This document shows positions 17,744-25,901 of a DNA stretch of 64,000 nucleotides, piece after piece. Below the pieces are notes generated by a model, which saw only the letters and a program-made list of their open reading frames with translations, was not told the DNA's origin and searched no databases. The translations under genes were made by a program, and so were the position numbers. The DNA is from Pseudomonas arsenicoxydans (GTDB lineage Bacteria; Pseudomonadota; Gammaproteobacteria; Pseudomonadales; Pseudomonadaceae), in NCBI RefSeq assembly GCF_006438915.1, contig NZ_RCZE01000013.1:1-64000 (forward strand), in the 5' to 3' direction. The first letter of the stretch is position 1, and each line of letters starts with the position of its first letter.

Positions 17744-19129
17744 ATGAAAACTCTCACGCCATCCACCCCGGTCCGCTGGGCGCTTGCCAGCCTTTCACTG
17801 TCGATGTTGATGCCTTCCCTCGACACCAGCATCGCCAATGCCGGATTGCCGACGTTGGCGCAGGCCCTTGATGCCGCGTTTCAAGACGTACAGTGGATTG
17901 TCCTGGCGTATCTGCTGGCGATCACGACGTTGATCGTCAGCGTCGGACGACTTGGTGACCTGGTCGGTCGCAAACGCTTGTTGTTGAGCGGGATCGTCAT
18001 TTTCACTCTGGCCTCGCTGGCCTGTGGGCTTGCGCCTTCGCTGGTCTGGCTGGTGGCGGCCCGTGCCGTGCAGGGTCTGGGGGCGGCGATCATGTTGGCG
18101 CTGACCGTGGCGTTTGTCGCGGATACGGTGCCGAAAGCGCAGACCGGCAGCGCCATGGGCTTGCTTGGGACGATGTCGGCGATGGGCACTACGCTGGGGC
18201 CGTCGTTGGGCGGTTTGCTGATGTCCGGGTTTGGCTGGCAGACGATTTTTCTGGTCAACGTGCCGTTGGGTGTTTTGAATTTTGTACTCGCGTACCGCTG
18301 TTTGCCGGCGGATCGGCCGGTGGCTCGGCGTAGCGGATTCGACTTTCCGGGGACGCTGTTATTGGCGCTGACCCTCGGCGCGTATGCGCTGGCCATGACG
18401 TTGGGTCATTGGGGGTTGCTGCTGGTTGCTGGTGTCGGTGGTGGGGTTTTCCTGTGGGTCGAGGCGAGATCCACATCGCCCTTGATCAAGCTGGCGATGT
18501 TCCGTGAACGCGGGCTGAGTGCGAGCCTGGCGATGAGCGCATTGGTATCCACTGTGATGATGTCGACGCTGGTGGTCGGGCCGTTTTATCTCTCGGGCAC
18601 GCTGGGGTTGAACGCCGCGCTGGTCGGGTTGACCTTGTCGGTCGGTCCGCTGGTGGCGGCGCTGGGCGGGGTGCCGGCTGGGCGTCTGGTGGATCGATTT
18701 GGGGCGCAGCGTATGACGATGTTCGGGCTTGCGACCCTGGCGTTGGGCGCCGTGGTGTTGGCGATCATGCCGGCGGGTTTTGGTGTTCCCGGCTATGTCG
18801 TCCCCATCGCGGTGATCACGGCCAGTTATGCCCTGTTTCAGGCGGCGAATAACTCGTTGGTCATGACCGGTGTCAGTGCGGATCAGCGAGGGGTGATTGC
18901 CGGGTTGCTCAGTTTGTCGCGCAATCTGGGGTTGATCACGGGCGCCTCGGCGATGGGCGCAGTGTTTGCCGGCAATGGCATGCGGGTCACGTTTGCGGTG
19001 GCGGCGGGGTTGATTGTCCTGGCGCTGGCAATCGCATTACGTACCAAAAACCTGAACTCATCGCCATCCCTTGTAGGAGCCGAGCTTGCTCGTGATAGCG
19101 GTGTGTCAGGCAACAAAATTAGCAACTGA
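17744..19129 (+). CDS. MFS drug-efflux transporter (DHA2, 14-TMS type)
   Basis: 461-residue inner-membrane exporter of the EmrB/QacA group. TM1 carries LDTSIANAGLPTLAQAL (motif D1-like), the TM2-3 loop has GRLGDLVGRKRLL, and TM5 has the antiporter motif region GTTLGPSLGGLL. I chose the ATG at 17744 (MKTLTPSTP); upstream residues in frame look non-coding. The last 20 or so residues (from about SPSLVGAEL) are encoded by a REP element that the frame runs into, so the C-terminus is probably extended compared with relatives. The substrate is unknown. Confidence 0.88.
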   Translation: MKTLTPSTPVRWALASLSLSMLMPSLDTSIANAGLPTLAQALDAAFQDVQWIVLAYLLAITTLIVSVGRLGDLVGRKRLLLSGIVIFTLASLACGLAPSLVWLVAARAVQGLGAAIMLALTVAFVADTVPKAQTGSAMGLLGTMSAMGTTLGPSLGGLLMSGFGWQTIFLVNVPLGVLNFVLAYRCLPADRPVARRSGFDFPGTLLLALTLGAYALAMTLGHWGLLLVAGVGGGVFLWVEARSTSPLIKLAMFRERGLSASLAMSALVSTVMMSTLVVGPFYLSGTLGLNAALVGLTLSVGPLVAALGGVPAGRLVDRFGAQRMTMFGLATLALGAVVLAIMPAGFGVPGYVVPIAVITASYALFQAANNSLVMTGVSADQRGVIAGLLSLSRNLGLITGASAMGAVFAGNGMRVTFAVAAGLIVLALAIALRTKNLNSSPSLVGAELARDSGVSGNKISN

Positions 19130-19164
19130 CACGCCGTCATCGCGAGCAAGCTCGGCTCCAACAA
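19071..19164. repeat. REP pair overlapping the 3' end of the MFS gene
   Basis: Imperfect arms: the left starts TTGTAGGAGCCGAGCTTGCT (19071), and the right ends AGCAAGCTCGGCTCCAACAA (19164). CTGACAC near 19126 pairs with GTGTCAG near 19103. The left arm is translated as part of the MFS protein. Confidence 0.85.
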
Positions 19165-19175
19165 GGGGACCGGGA

Positions 19176-20027
19176 TCAGGAAACCTGCGATTGAAGCTTG
19201 GCCAGAATGAGGGTTGCCGGATCGTCCGATTTGGCATCACTGGCTTTTTCTTTGTCCGACCCATCCGTCACCACACCGGCGAGGATTTCAGCCAGGTTGT
19301 GAAAGTGCCCGGACTTTTTATCGGTGGGATCCGCCTTGGCACTCTGGTTCAGCGCCGCTTCCAGCGATAAATGCTGGGTCAGCCAATGCGGCGTGTTCTT
19401 TTCCTCGGGGCTCATGTTGTCGAGAAAATCCAGGGCCGCATGGGCGCGGGCGACCGGGTCGTTGGCGAACGGGTCTTTCCAGTTTTTTTCCTGGTCCGCC
19501 GGGCCGCTGTAATAACCGGTGGCGAGCCGGCCTTGCTGGCGCATCAGGGCCTGGGCCGAGGCTTGTTCGTCGGCGGTGAACTTGCCGCCTTCATTGGTGG
19601 CGACGGCGTTCAGCGAACGTCGATCGAGGTCGCCAAACAAGGCATTGCGGTCTTCATCAGCCTTGGCGTACGGCTTGCCGCTGGCGGTCATCTGCGCGTA
19701 TTTTTCATCCATGCGCTTGCGCGCATCGGCGGCCACTTCCGGGAAGGTCTTGTCCTTGGAGCTGGAGACCGCGCCTGGCTTGGAGGCGCCCAACACCAGC
19801 GCATCGGCATTCATCCCCGCGCGCACCGGAAAGTACGGCGCATTGCCGACGATCGAACTGCTGTAATCGGTGGACGTGCTGGAGAGACTCACCGAATCGG
19901 TGTTTGAGACCTTGGCCTGCGCCGTGTCGTCTTGAGCGACCTGCTGCCGGGCAGTGGCAGACTTCGAATCGACGGCCGCCGCGTAGGCCGACATCGCCGC
20001 ATTCGTTGAAGTTGAAACATTGATCAT
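19176..20027 (-). CDS. Protein of unknown function, Ser/Ala-rich N-terminus
   Basis: I do not recognise the family. 283 residues with no signal peptide or membrane segment. The first ~70 residues are low-complexity (Ser, Thr, Ala, Asp) and probably disordered. The central part has charged helical stretches (FPEVAADARKRMDEKYAQM, DRRSLNAVATNEGGKFTADEQ). The C-terminal third contains ALDFLDNMSPEEKNTPHWL. I chose the ATG at 20027, with CCAAGGAAG upstream. The layout of a disordered, Ser-rich leader and an acidic helical body resembles secreted or flagellar/type III cargo, but that is only an impression. It is monocistronic. Confidence 0.75.
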   Translation of the reverse strand: MINVSTSTNAAMSAYAAAVDSKSATARQQVAQDDTAQAKVSNTDSVSLSSTSTDYSSSIVGNAPYFPVRAGMNADALVLGASKPGAVSSSKDKTFPEVAADARKRMDEKYAQMTASGKPYAKADEDRNALFGDLDRRSLNAVATNEGGKFTADEQASAQALMRQQGRLATGYYSGPADQEKNWKDPFANDPVARAHAALDFLDNMSPEEKNTPHWLTQHLSLEAALNQSAKADPTDKKSGHFHNLAEILAGVVTDGSDKEKASDAKSDDPATLILAKLQSQVS

Positions 20028-20257
20028 TGTGCTTCCTTGGCGAGGGACGCTCGCAAGTGAGAGCGATAAGACGCTCAATGCCGGACACCGTACGCCGACT
20101 CCATGACGCTTTCATTGTATCGGCGCCGATACCTTCTACTTGAAAGCGTTCGCCGGTCAATGCAACGAATCCCGCCACAGGGCCTCATATAAAAACGAGC
20201 GACGCCACATGAACACGGGCCTCGCGCCACTGACTTCAATGACAGGTGATTGTTTTT

Positions 20258-22324
20258 ATGACCGCAGCGGACAAGAACCATGTGATCTGGCTGGTTGAAC
20301 AATCCATGCTGCACGCCGCCCGACAGCGGGCCAGGCTCTATTCGGGACAGGGCCGCTTGTGGCAGCAACCGTATGCGCATACCCGCCCTCGCGATGCGTC
20401 GGCGTTGGCGTCGGTGTGGTTCACGGCGTATCCGGCGTCCATCGTTACCCGGGAAAACGGCTCCGTGCTGGAAGCCCTGGGTGATGAAACCCTGTGGCAT
20501 GCGCTGTCGAGAATCGGCATTCAGGGCATCCACAATGGCCCGTTGAAAATGTCCGGCGGCTTGTCGGGCACCGAGCGTACACCGACGATTGACGGCAATT
20601 TCGACCGCATCAGCTTCGACATCGACCCACAGCTGGGCACCGAGGCGCAGCTGCAGGCGCTGGTGCGCATGGCCGCCGCGCACAATGCGGTGATCATCGA
20701 CGACGTGATCCCGTCGCACACCGGCAAAGGCGCGGACTTCCGCCTGGCCGAAATGGCCTATGAGGACTATCCCGGTCTCTACCACATGGTGGAGATCCGC
20801 GAAGAAGACTGGCCATTGTTGCCGGACATCGCCGAAGGCCGCGATGCACAAAACCTCAGCCCGTTGCAGGTCGACGTGCTCCGCGACAAGCACTACATCG
20901 TCGGTCAGTTGCAGCGGGTGATTTTCTTCGAGCCCGGGGTCAAGGAAACCGACTGGAGCGCGACACCGGTTGTAGTGGGCGTCGACGGCAAGCCGCGGCG
21001 CTGGGTCTATCTGCATTACTTCAAGGAAGGACAACCCTCGCTGAACTGGCTGGACCCGACCTTCGCCGCGCAGCAGATGATCATCGGCGACGCGCTGCAC
21101 GCCATTGACGTCATGGGCGCCAAAATCCTGCGTCTGGATGCCAATGGCTTTCTCGGCGTCGAACGTAAACTCGACGGCACCGCCTGGTCGGAAAGCCATC
21201 CGCTATCGATCACCGGCAACCAGTTGCTGGCCGGGGCGATTCGCAAGGCCGGCGGCTTCAGTTTTCAGGAACTCAATCTGACTGTCGACGACATCGCCGC
21301 CATGTCCCACGGCGGCGCGGATCTCTCCTATGACTTCATCACCCGACCGGCCTATCAGCACGCGTTGCTGATGGGCGATACCGAGTTCCTGCGCCTGATG
21401 CTGCGGCAGATGCACACCCTCGGCATCGACCCCGGCTCGTTGATCCACGCCTTGCAAAACCACGACGAACTGACCCTCGAACTGGTGCATTTCTGGACGC
21501 TGCACGCCCACGACAACTTCCTCTATCAGGGCCAGACCTTCCCCGGCAACATCCTGCGCGAGCACATTCGCGAGCAAATGTACGAACGCCTCGCCGGCGA
21601 GCACGCGCCGTACAATCTGAAATTCGTCACTAACGGTGTCTCCTGCACCACCGCCAGCATCATCACGGCAGCGTTGGGGATTCGCGATCTCGACGCGATC
21701 ACCGCGGCGGACATCCAGCAGATTCGCCAGGTGCATTTACTGTTGGTGATGTACAACGCCATGCAGCCCGGGGTGTTCGCGTTGTCTGGCTGGGATCTGG
21801 TCGGTGCGCTGCCATTGCCGGCCGAGCAGGTCGCGCATCTGATGCTCGACGGCGACACCCGCTGGATTCATCGTGGCGCTTACGATCTGGTCGACCTCAA
21901 CCCCGAAGCAGAACATTCCGCCGGGCAGATGCCGCGACCGAAAACCTTGTATGGCAGCCTGACCAGCCAACTGAAGGACCCGGATTCGTTCGTCTCGCAA
22001 CTCAAACGCATCCTCGCCGCACGCCGCGCCTACGACATTGCCGCCAGTCGCCAGATCCTGATTCCGGATGTCGAGCATCCGGGGCTGCTGGTCATGGTCC
22101 ACGAATTACCGGCCGGCAAAGGTACGCAAATAACTGCGCTGAATTTCGGTTCCACGCCGATCACTGAAACCCTGCACCTGCCTAACATCGCGCCGGGGCC
22201 GGTGGTCGACATCATCAATGAGCGGGTCGAGGGCGATCTCACGCCTGAGGGTGAATTCACCATCACGCTGGATGCGTTCGAAGGATTGGCGCTGCGGGTG
22301 GTCAGTGCTTCGCCGATGATTTAG
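20258..22324 (+). CDS. GH13 alpha-amylase-family enzyme, TreS-like
   Basis: Probable maltose/trehalose-interconverting or related alpha-glucan enzyme, 688 residues, cytoplasmic (no signal peptide). The GH13 catalytic set is visible: nucleophile Asp in ILRLDANGF (near 294), acid Glu in FQELNL (near 337), and transition-state Asp in LQNHDELT (near 402). The early DDVIPSHTGKG matches region I (normally DxxxNH), but with Ser-His in place of Asn-His. A C-terminal beta domain follows. I chose the ATG at 20258, preceded by ACAGGTG, over a GTG 12 bases upstream. Trehalose synthase assignment rests on overall resemblance, and the catalytic specificity is uncertain. Its stop overlaps the convergent regulator gene by 4 bases. 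Confidence 0.78.
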   Translation: MTAADKNHVIWLVEQSMLHAARQRARLYSGQGRLWQQPYAHTRPRDASALASVWFTAYPASIVTRENGSVLEALGDETLWHALSRIGIQGIHNGPLKMSGGLSGTERTPTIDGNFDRISFDIDPQLGTEAQLQALVRMAAAHNAVIIDDVIPSHTGKGADFRLAEMAYEDYPGLYHMVEIREEDWPLLPDIAEGRDAQNLSPLQVDVLRDKHYIVGQLQRVIFFEPGVKETDWSATPVVVGVDGKPRRWVYLHYFKEGQPSLNWLDPTFAAQQMIIGDALHAIDVMGAKILRLDANGFLGVERKLDGTAWSESHPLSITGNQLLAGAIRKAGGFSFQELNLTVDDIAAMSHGGADLSYDFITRPAYQHALLMGDTEFLRLMLRQMHTLGIDPGSLIHALQNHDELTLELVHFWTLHAHDNFLYQGQTFPGNILREHIREQMYERLAGEHAPYNLKFVTNGVSCTTASIITAALGIRDLDAITAADIQQIRQVHLLLVMYNAMQPGVFALSGWDLVGALPLPAEQVAHLMLDGDTRWIHRGAYDLVDLNPEAEHSAGQMPRPKTLYGSLTSQLKDPDSFVSQLKRILAARRAYDIAASRQILIPDVEHPGLLVMVHELPAGKGTQITALNFGSTPITETLHLPNIAPGPVVDIINERVEGDLTPEGEFTITLDAFEGLALRVVSASPMI

Positions 22325-22971
22325 GGCGTGGGCTCGGTCGGTTCAGCGTCCTCTTGACGCTCAACTGGCCGCAGTTTGAACCGGCAGACATTCCCGCCCC
22401 GAACCATGCATTCCGTATGGTCGACCTCACCACCGCCCAAGGCACCGATCAACGCCAGGTCCAGCTCGCAGACCACGGGATGGGCGGCGGCGAGGCGGTG
22501 GAACACGCAGTTGTGCGCGACGATTTCCTTGTCGTCCGAGGTGCGAAAGATCACCTCGGCTTCATAGCCCGCGTGGTTCATGTGCTGGACGATTTTGGCC
22601 TCATCCACCACCTGCTGCTCACGGTCGAGCGCCAGTTTGCGGCCCATGCTGCGCATCAGCGAGGCGAGTGCCTCGGGGCCGATGATGTCGGCCACTTCGT
22701 CGATCAGCACGCTGGCGAGCAACTGATACTGGCGGGGGAATTGCTCCTTCGCATGCTCGGTCAGCCGATACAACTGCTCCGGACGCCGGCCCGTCGGGCG
22801 CGTGTCTCCGCGCAGGACCAGGCCGGCACCCTCCAGCGCCGCCAGGTGCTGGCGGATCGCGGTGCGGGTGACGGCCAATTGCTCAGCCAACTCGTCAATG
22901 CTCATGCCGTGGGCATGGTGCAGCAGTGCATTGAGCAAGTCCTGCTGGGTGCGGCCCAGTCCTTCAAGCAT
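22321..22971 (-). CDS. Helix-turn-helix regulator with four C-terminal cysteines (SufR-like)
   Basis: 216 residues. The winged helix is N-terminal (about 10-70: MSIDELAEQLAVTRTAIRQHL). The C-terminal domain has a NCVFHRLAAAHPVVC element and a HTECMVRGGNVCRF element, giving spacing C-X12-C-X19-C-X7-C. That suggests an iron-sulphur or metal site, as in the SufR group of regulators. No suf or isc genes are nearby, so the regulated target is unknown. It lies 18 bases after the small secreted protein gene on the same strand, likely one operon. Confidence 0.8.
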   Translation of the reverse strand: MLEGLGRTQQDLLNALLHHAHGMSIDELAEQLAVTRTAIRQHLAALEGAGLVLRGDTRPTGRRPEQLYRLTEHAKEQFPRQYQLLASVLIDEVADIIGPEALASLMRSMGRKLALDREQQVVDEAKIVQHMNHAGYEAEVIFRTSDDKEIVAHNCVFHRLAAAHPVVCELDLALIGALGGGEVDHTECMVRGGNVCRFKLRPVERQEDAEPTEPTP

Positions 22972-22989
22972 GGCGTGTCCTCGCGCGGG

Positions 22990-23619
22990 TCAGAATTTAT
23001 CCGGGAACTGTTTGACCAGCGCCGCCGTCAACGCGTCGGCCAGCGCCAGGATATGCGTGCGCATCATCGCCCAGGTGTTGGCTTCGCCGGCATAATCGTG
23101 GGCCGCCAGCTGATCGATCTGGCTGACATGGTGCCCGCCGTGAGCGGCCAGCATGGTGACCAGTGTGCTTTCAGGCAAGTTGGGGTTGGCCTTGGCCAGG
23201 AACGCTGCGATGGCCTTGGCATTGCTGGTCAAGTCGGCGACGGCGGCCTGCTTGCCTTTCGCGTCCTTGGCGACGGTGGCGTCGCTGTAGTGTTTCACCG
23301 CGCCCCAGTGACCAGCAAGCAGCTTGAGCAGTTGATCGGCGGCGGGCTGGCCGTAGAGCGGAGCGATGCTGTTGGCAATTTTGGTGGCGTTGTCGACGAC
23401 CTGATCGGCGGCGACTTTGGCTTGTGGCTTGTCGCCGGCCTGGTTGGCCATCGCGTAGTTTCTGATCCAGAAAATATGCTCCACCCACAGGTCGCGCAAG
23501 GCGAGGCGGGTGGTGAGTGCCGCGCTGTCGGCGGCGGGCGGTGCGGCGGGGGGCGTCTGGCTCCAAACGGGTTGAGCGCACAACGCCAACAACAATACAG
23601 CCAAGGTTTTGATATTCAT
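22990..23619 (-). CDS. Small secreted helical protein, function unknown
   Basis: 209 residues with a signal peptide (about 1-21, ending PVWS), then a short Pro/Ala linker and an all-helical body. Recognisable pieces are LRDLWVEHIFWIRNYAMA, APLYGQPAADQLLKLLAGHW and LAAHGGHHVSQIDQL. Conserved His residues near each helix (EHIFW, GHWGAVKHY, GGHHVSQ) suggest a metal or ligand site. Similar proteins occur in Bacillus and proteobacteria under misleading names. The start is the ATG at 23619, with GAGGG upstream; a GTG sits one codon earlier. It is probably co-transcribed with the regulator. Confidence 0.75.
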   Translation of the reverse strand: MNIKTLAVLLLALCAQPVWSQTPPAAPPAADSAALTTRLALRDLWVEHIFWIRNYAMANQAGDKPQAKVAADQVVDNATKIANSIAPLYGQPAADQLLKLLAGHWGAVKHYSDATVAKDAKGKQAAVADLTSNAKAIAAFLAKANPNLPESTLVTMLAAHGGHHVSQIDQLAAHDYAGEANTWAMMRTHILALADALTAALVKQFPDKF

Positions 23620-23730
23620 CACGGCACCCTCTGATCGTGGGATGGTTCGACAATATCAATTAAAGCATCAAAATATGTTTTTATTGGGTGAAGGAAAAAT
23701 TTGCAGATCAACGGTCAGGCCGAGCCGTGA

Positions 23731-25206
23731 TTATTGGCCGCGTTGCCACACCTTGACGTAGTCGATCCGGAAGGTAGAAGGCAGGTCCGCATCGTCGACC
23801 ACACCGAACCATTCCCAAAACGCTTCGCTGTCGAAGACGATTTGCATTGGAAAAAAGAAATTCGTGTTCTTTGATTCCCTGACCAGTACGCCGTCGACGT
23901 ACCAGCGCAAGGTATCCCGCTGCCAGTCGAAGCCATAGACATGAAAGGCGCTCGCCAGACGCCACGGACTGATCCAGGTGCTGCCGTTCGCGATATGTTC
24001 GGTGCTTTGCGGTGTGGCCCATAGATGGGCATTCATGTTGTAAAAACGATCGAGTGCGCCGTTTTTGGTCTTGCCAGCGATTTCGAAGATGTCGATCTCC
24101 GTGGCGTTGTCGGTCATGCCGGTCCAGGCCAGCCAGAATGCACTGGAACCGGCCGAGTTCATGGGCTTGGCGCGGGCTTCGTAGTAGCCGTATAACCCGC
24201 GATCAATGGTGCGGACCATGGCGGAGCTGTAGTCCTTGTAGCCCAGTTGCACATACTTCTGCGGCAAGGTTTCCTTGCGAAAGACAATGTTCAGATTGCC
24301 GTTGCCCAGCGATGCATTTTGCGGGGTGAACAGCGCCGGTTTGCGCCCGAGCGAATCGGTCCCGGTGGCATCGTTGACGTGCCAGCGCGCGGGGTTGAGG
24401 GTGGTGCCGTTGAAGTCGTCAGAGAGTTTAGGGTCGAGCACCCAGCGGCCGGTGTTGGCTTGATCGGACAATGGCAGGTTGGCGTTGTTCAGTACGGGCA
24501 ATGTGCCCAGCGGTCCGACGCGGGTCCAGGTATCGGCCAGCTTTGGAATGGCGACGGACCATTTGCCTGCCAGGTACTCAAAGGCCTGCTGGCGTTCGGC
24601 GAGGGAGGCAAACGGGCGGTCGTAGACCAGCACTTCGGCGATGTCGCCATGGTAGTTATCGGAGCTGCTCAGCGCATTGCGCCCGACCCCATAAGGGCCA
24701 ATCGGCACGCCGTTGAGTTCCAGCACGGAAATCGTCGGCTCGTATGCGGTGGGTTCCGACAGGCTGATGGCGAAGTTCGGGAGCACATTATCGTTGTCAG
24801 CGCTGATCGGTCGTGAGCTGAACAGTCGCTGCCACGGGCCAGCTCCGGCTTGTTCCGGCAGGCGACGGGAGACAATCAACAGCGTCACCGGGCCTTTGGC
24901 GGTGCGCAGGGTTTTGCCCAGCAACGCCGAGCCCCCATTGAAACGCACCACCGGATGGCCATTGATGCCATTGGCCACCCGCTGCGGTCGAGCGGCGACG
25001 GCTGCATCATCCACCACCGCATCATTGGTTTTGCCGGATTTGTCGCGCCAGCGCTGAACAAGGTTCTGCGCATCGGCGATGACCGTCGACGCATCGTCCG
25101 CATCCAGCCACAACACCAACCCGGTAGTCGGTGGCGCAGGCGCCGCATTGCACACCAGCGACATCGACAGCAGCAGGAGCAGCAACCCTTCCCTGAATCC
25201 CCGCAT
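23731..25206 (-). CDS. Secreted GH16 glycanase with N-terminal lectin-like domain
   Basis: 491 residues, likely periplasmic or secreted (signal peptide about 1-22, ending VCNA). Residues ~27-235 form a concanavalin/LamG-like domain (GLVLWLDADD, VLVYDRPFASLAERQQAFEYLAGKW). Residues ~255-491 are a GH16 domain with the catalytic EIDIFE motif near residue 370 (nucleophile and acid/base glutamates). It is the last gene of the exopolysaccharide operon, and its ATG overlaps the galE-remnant stop by one base. It probably trims or releases the polymer made by this cluster (inference). Substrate unknown; GH16 enzymes cut beta-1,3/1,4 glucans or galactans. Confidence 0.88.
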   Translation of the reverse strand: MRGFREGLLLLLLSMSLVCNAAPAPPTTGLVLWLDADDASTVIADAQNLVQRWRDKSGKTNDAVVDDAAVAARPQRVANGINGHPVVRFNGGSALLGKTLRTAKGPVTLLIVSRRLPEQAGAGPWQRLFSSRPISADNDNVLPNFAISLSEPTAYEPTISVLELNGVPIGPYGVGRNALSSSDNYHGDIAEVLVYDRPFASLAERQQAFEYLAGKWSVAIPKLADTWTRVGPLGTLPVLNNANLPLSDQANTGRWVLDPKLSDDFNGTTLNPARWHVNDATGTDSLGRKPALFTPQNASLGNGNLNIVFRKETLPQKYVQLGYKDYSSAMVRTIDRGLYGYYEARAKPMNSAGSSAFWLAWTGMTDNATEIDIFEIAGKTKNGALDRFYNMNAHLWATPQSTEHIANGSTWISPWRLASAFHVYGFDWQRDTLRWYVDGVLVRESKNTNFFFPMQIVFDSEAFWEWFGVVDDADLPSTFRIDYVKVWQRGQ

Positions 25207-25871
25207 CACTTAACCGCCCTCAGGGCCGGTCTTTCGAACGATGACTGATAGCCCTGCGGGTTGCGCGACTGCCAGCGCCAGGTGTCGACGATCATCTGCT
25301 CCAGATCACGCTCCGCACTCCAGCCCAAATCACACACGGCCTTGCTCGGATCGGCCCAGAACTTGGCAATGTCACCTTCGCGGCGCGGGGCGAAGCGGTA
25401 GGGGATGGTGATGCCGGTGATGTCCTCGAAACTGTGAATGATCTGCAGCACGCTGTACCCAATGCCGGTCCCGAGGTTCCAGGAGTTGACCCCTTCTTGA
25501 TTGTCCAGCACCTCCAGTGCCTTGAGATGGCCGTTGGCAAGGTCGACCACATGGATGTAGTCGCGCACACAGGTACCATCGACAGTGGGGTAGTCGCAAC
25601 CATACACCGTCAATTCCGGGATGCGGCCAATCGCGACTTGGGCCAGGCACGGCAACAAATTGTTGGGGCGGCCATTCGGGTCTTCGCCGATCATTCCGCT
25701 GATGAAGTCGACCCGGGTATGGGTCAGCAACTCAAGGCGCGCGATGGACTCTCGACAACTGTTGCACAGGTTGTCGAGCACTACCACGTGGTGCCCGGCA
25801 TTGATCAGCGCCAGGGCGGTATGGGAGCCAATGTAGCCGGCCTCGCCAGTAATCAGCGTAGTTTTGCGCAT
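25206..25871 (-). pseudogene. galE: UDP-glucose 4-epimerase remnant with in-frame internal deletion
   Basis: The frame is intact (221 residues), but about 120-130 residues present in normal GalE (~338) are missing. Residues 1-59 match the N-terminus, including the NAD motif TGEAGYIGSH and VLDNLCNS. At about residue 59-60 (near base 25694) the sequence jumps to MIGEDPNGRPNNLLP, which in intact GalE lies near residue 190. From there to the end it is a good match (YPTVDGTCVRDYIHVVDLA, FAPRREGDIAKFWAD). The lost part includes the catalytic Ser and the Tyr-x-x-x-Lys. It therefore cannot be an active epimerase, unless it has another role. It sits between wzx and the GH16 gene. Confidence 0.85.
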
Positions 25872-25901
25872 GGTGAGGTGTTCCTGTCTCAGGGACTGAA
25901 T

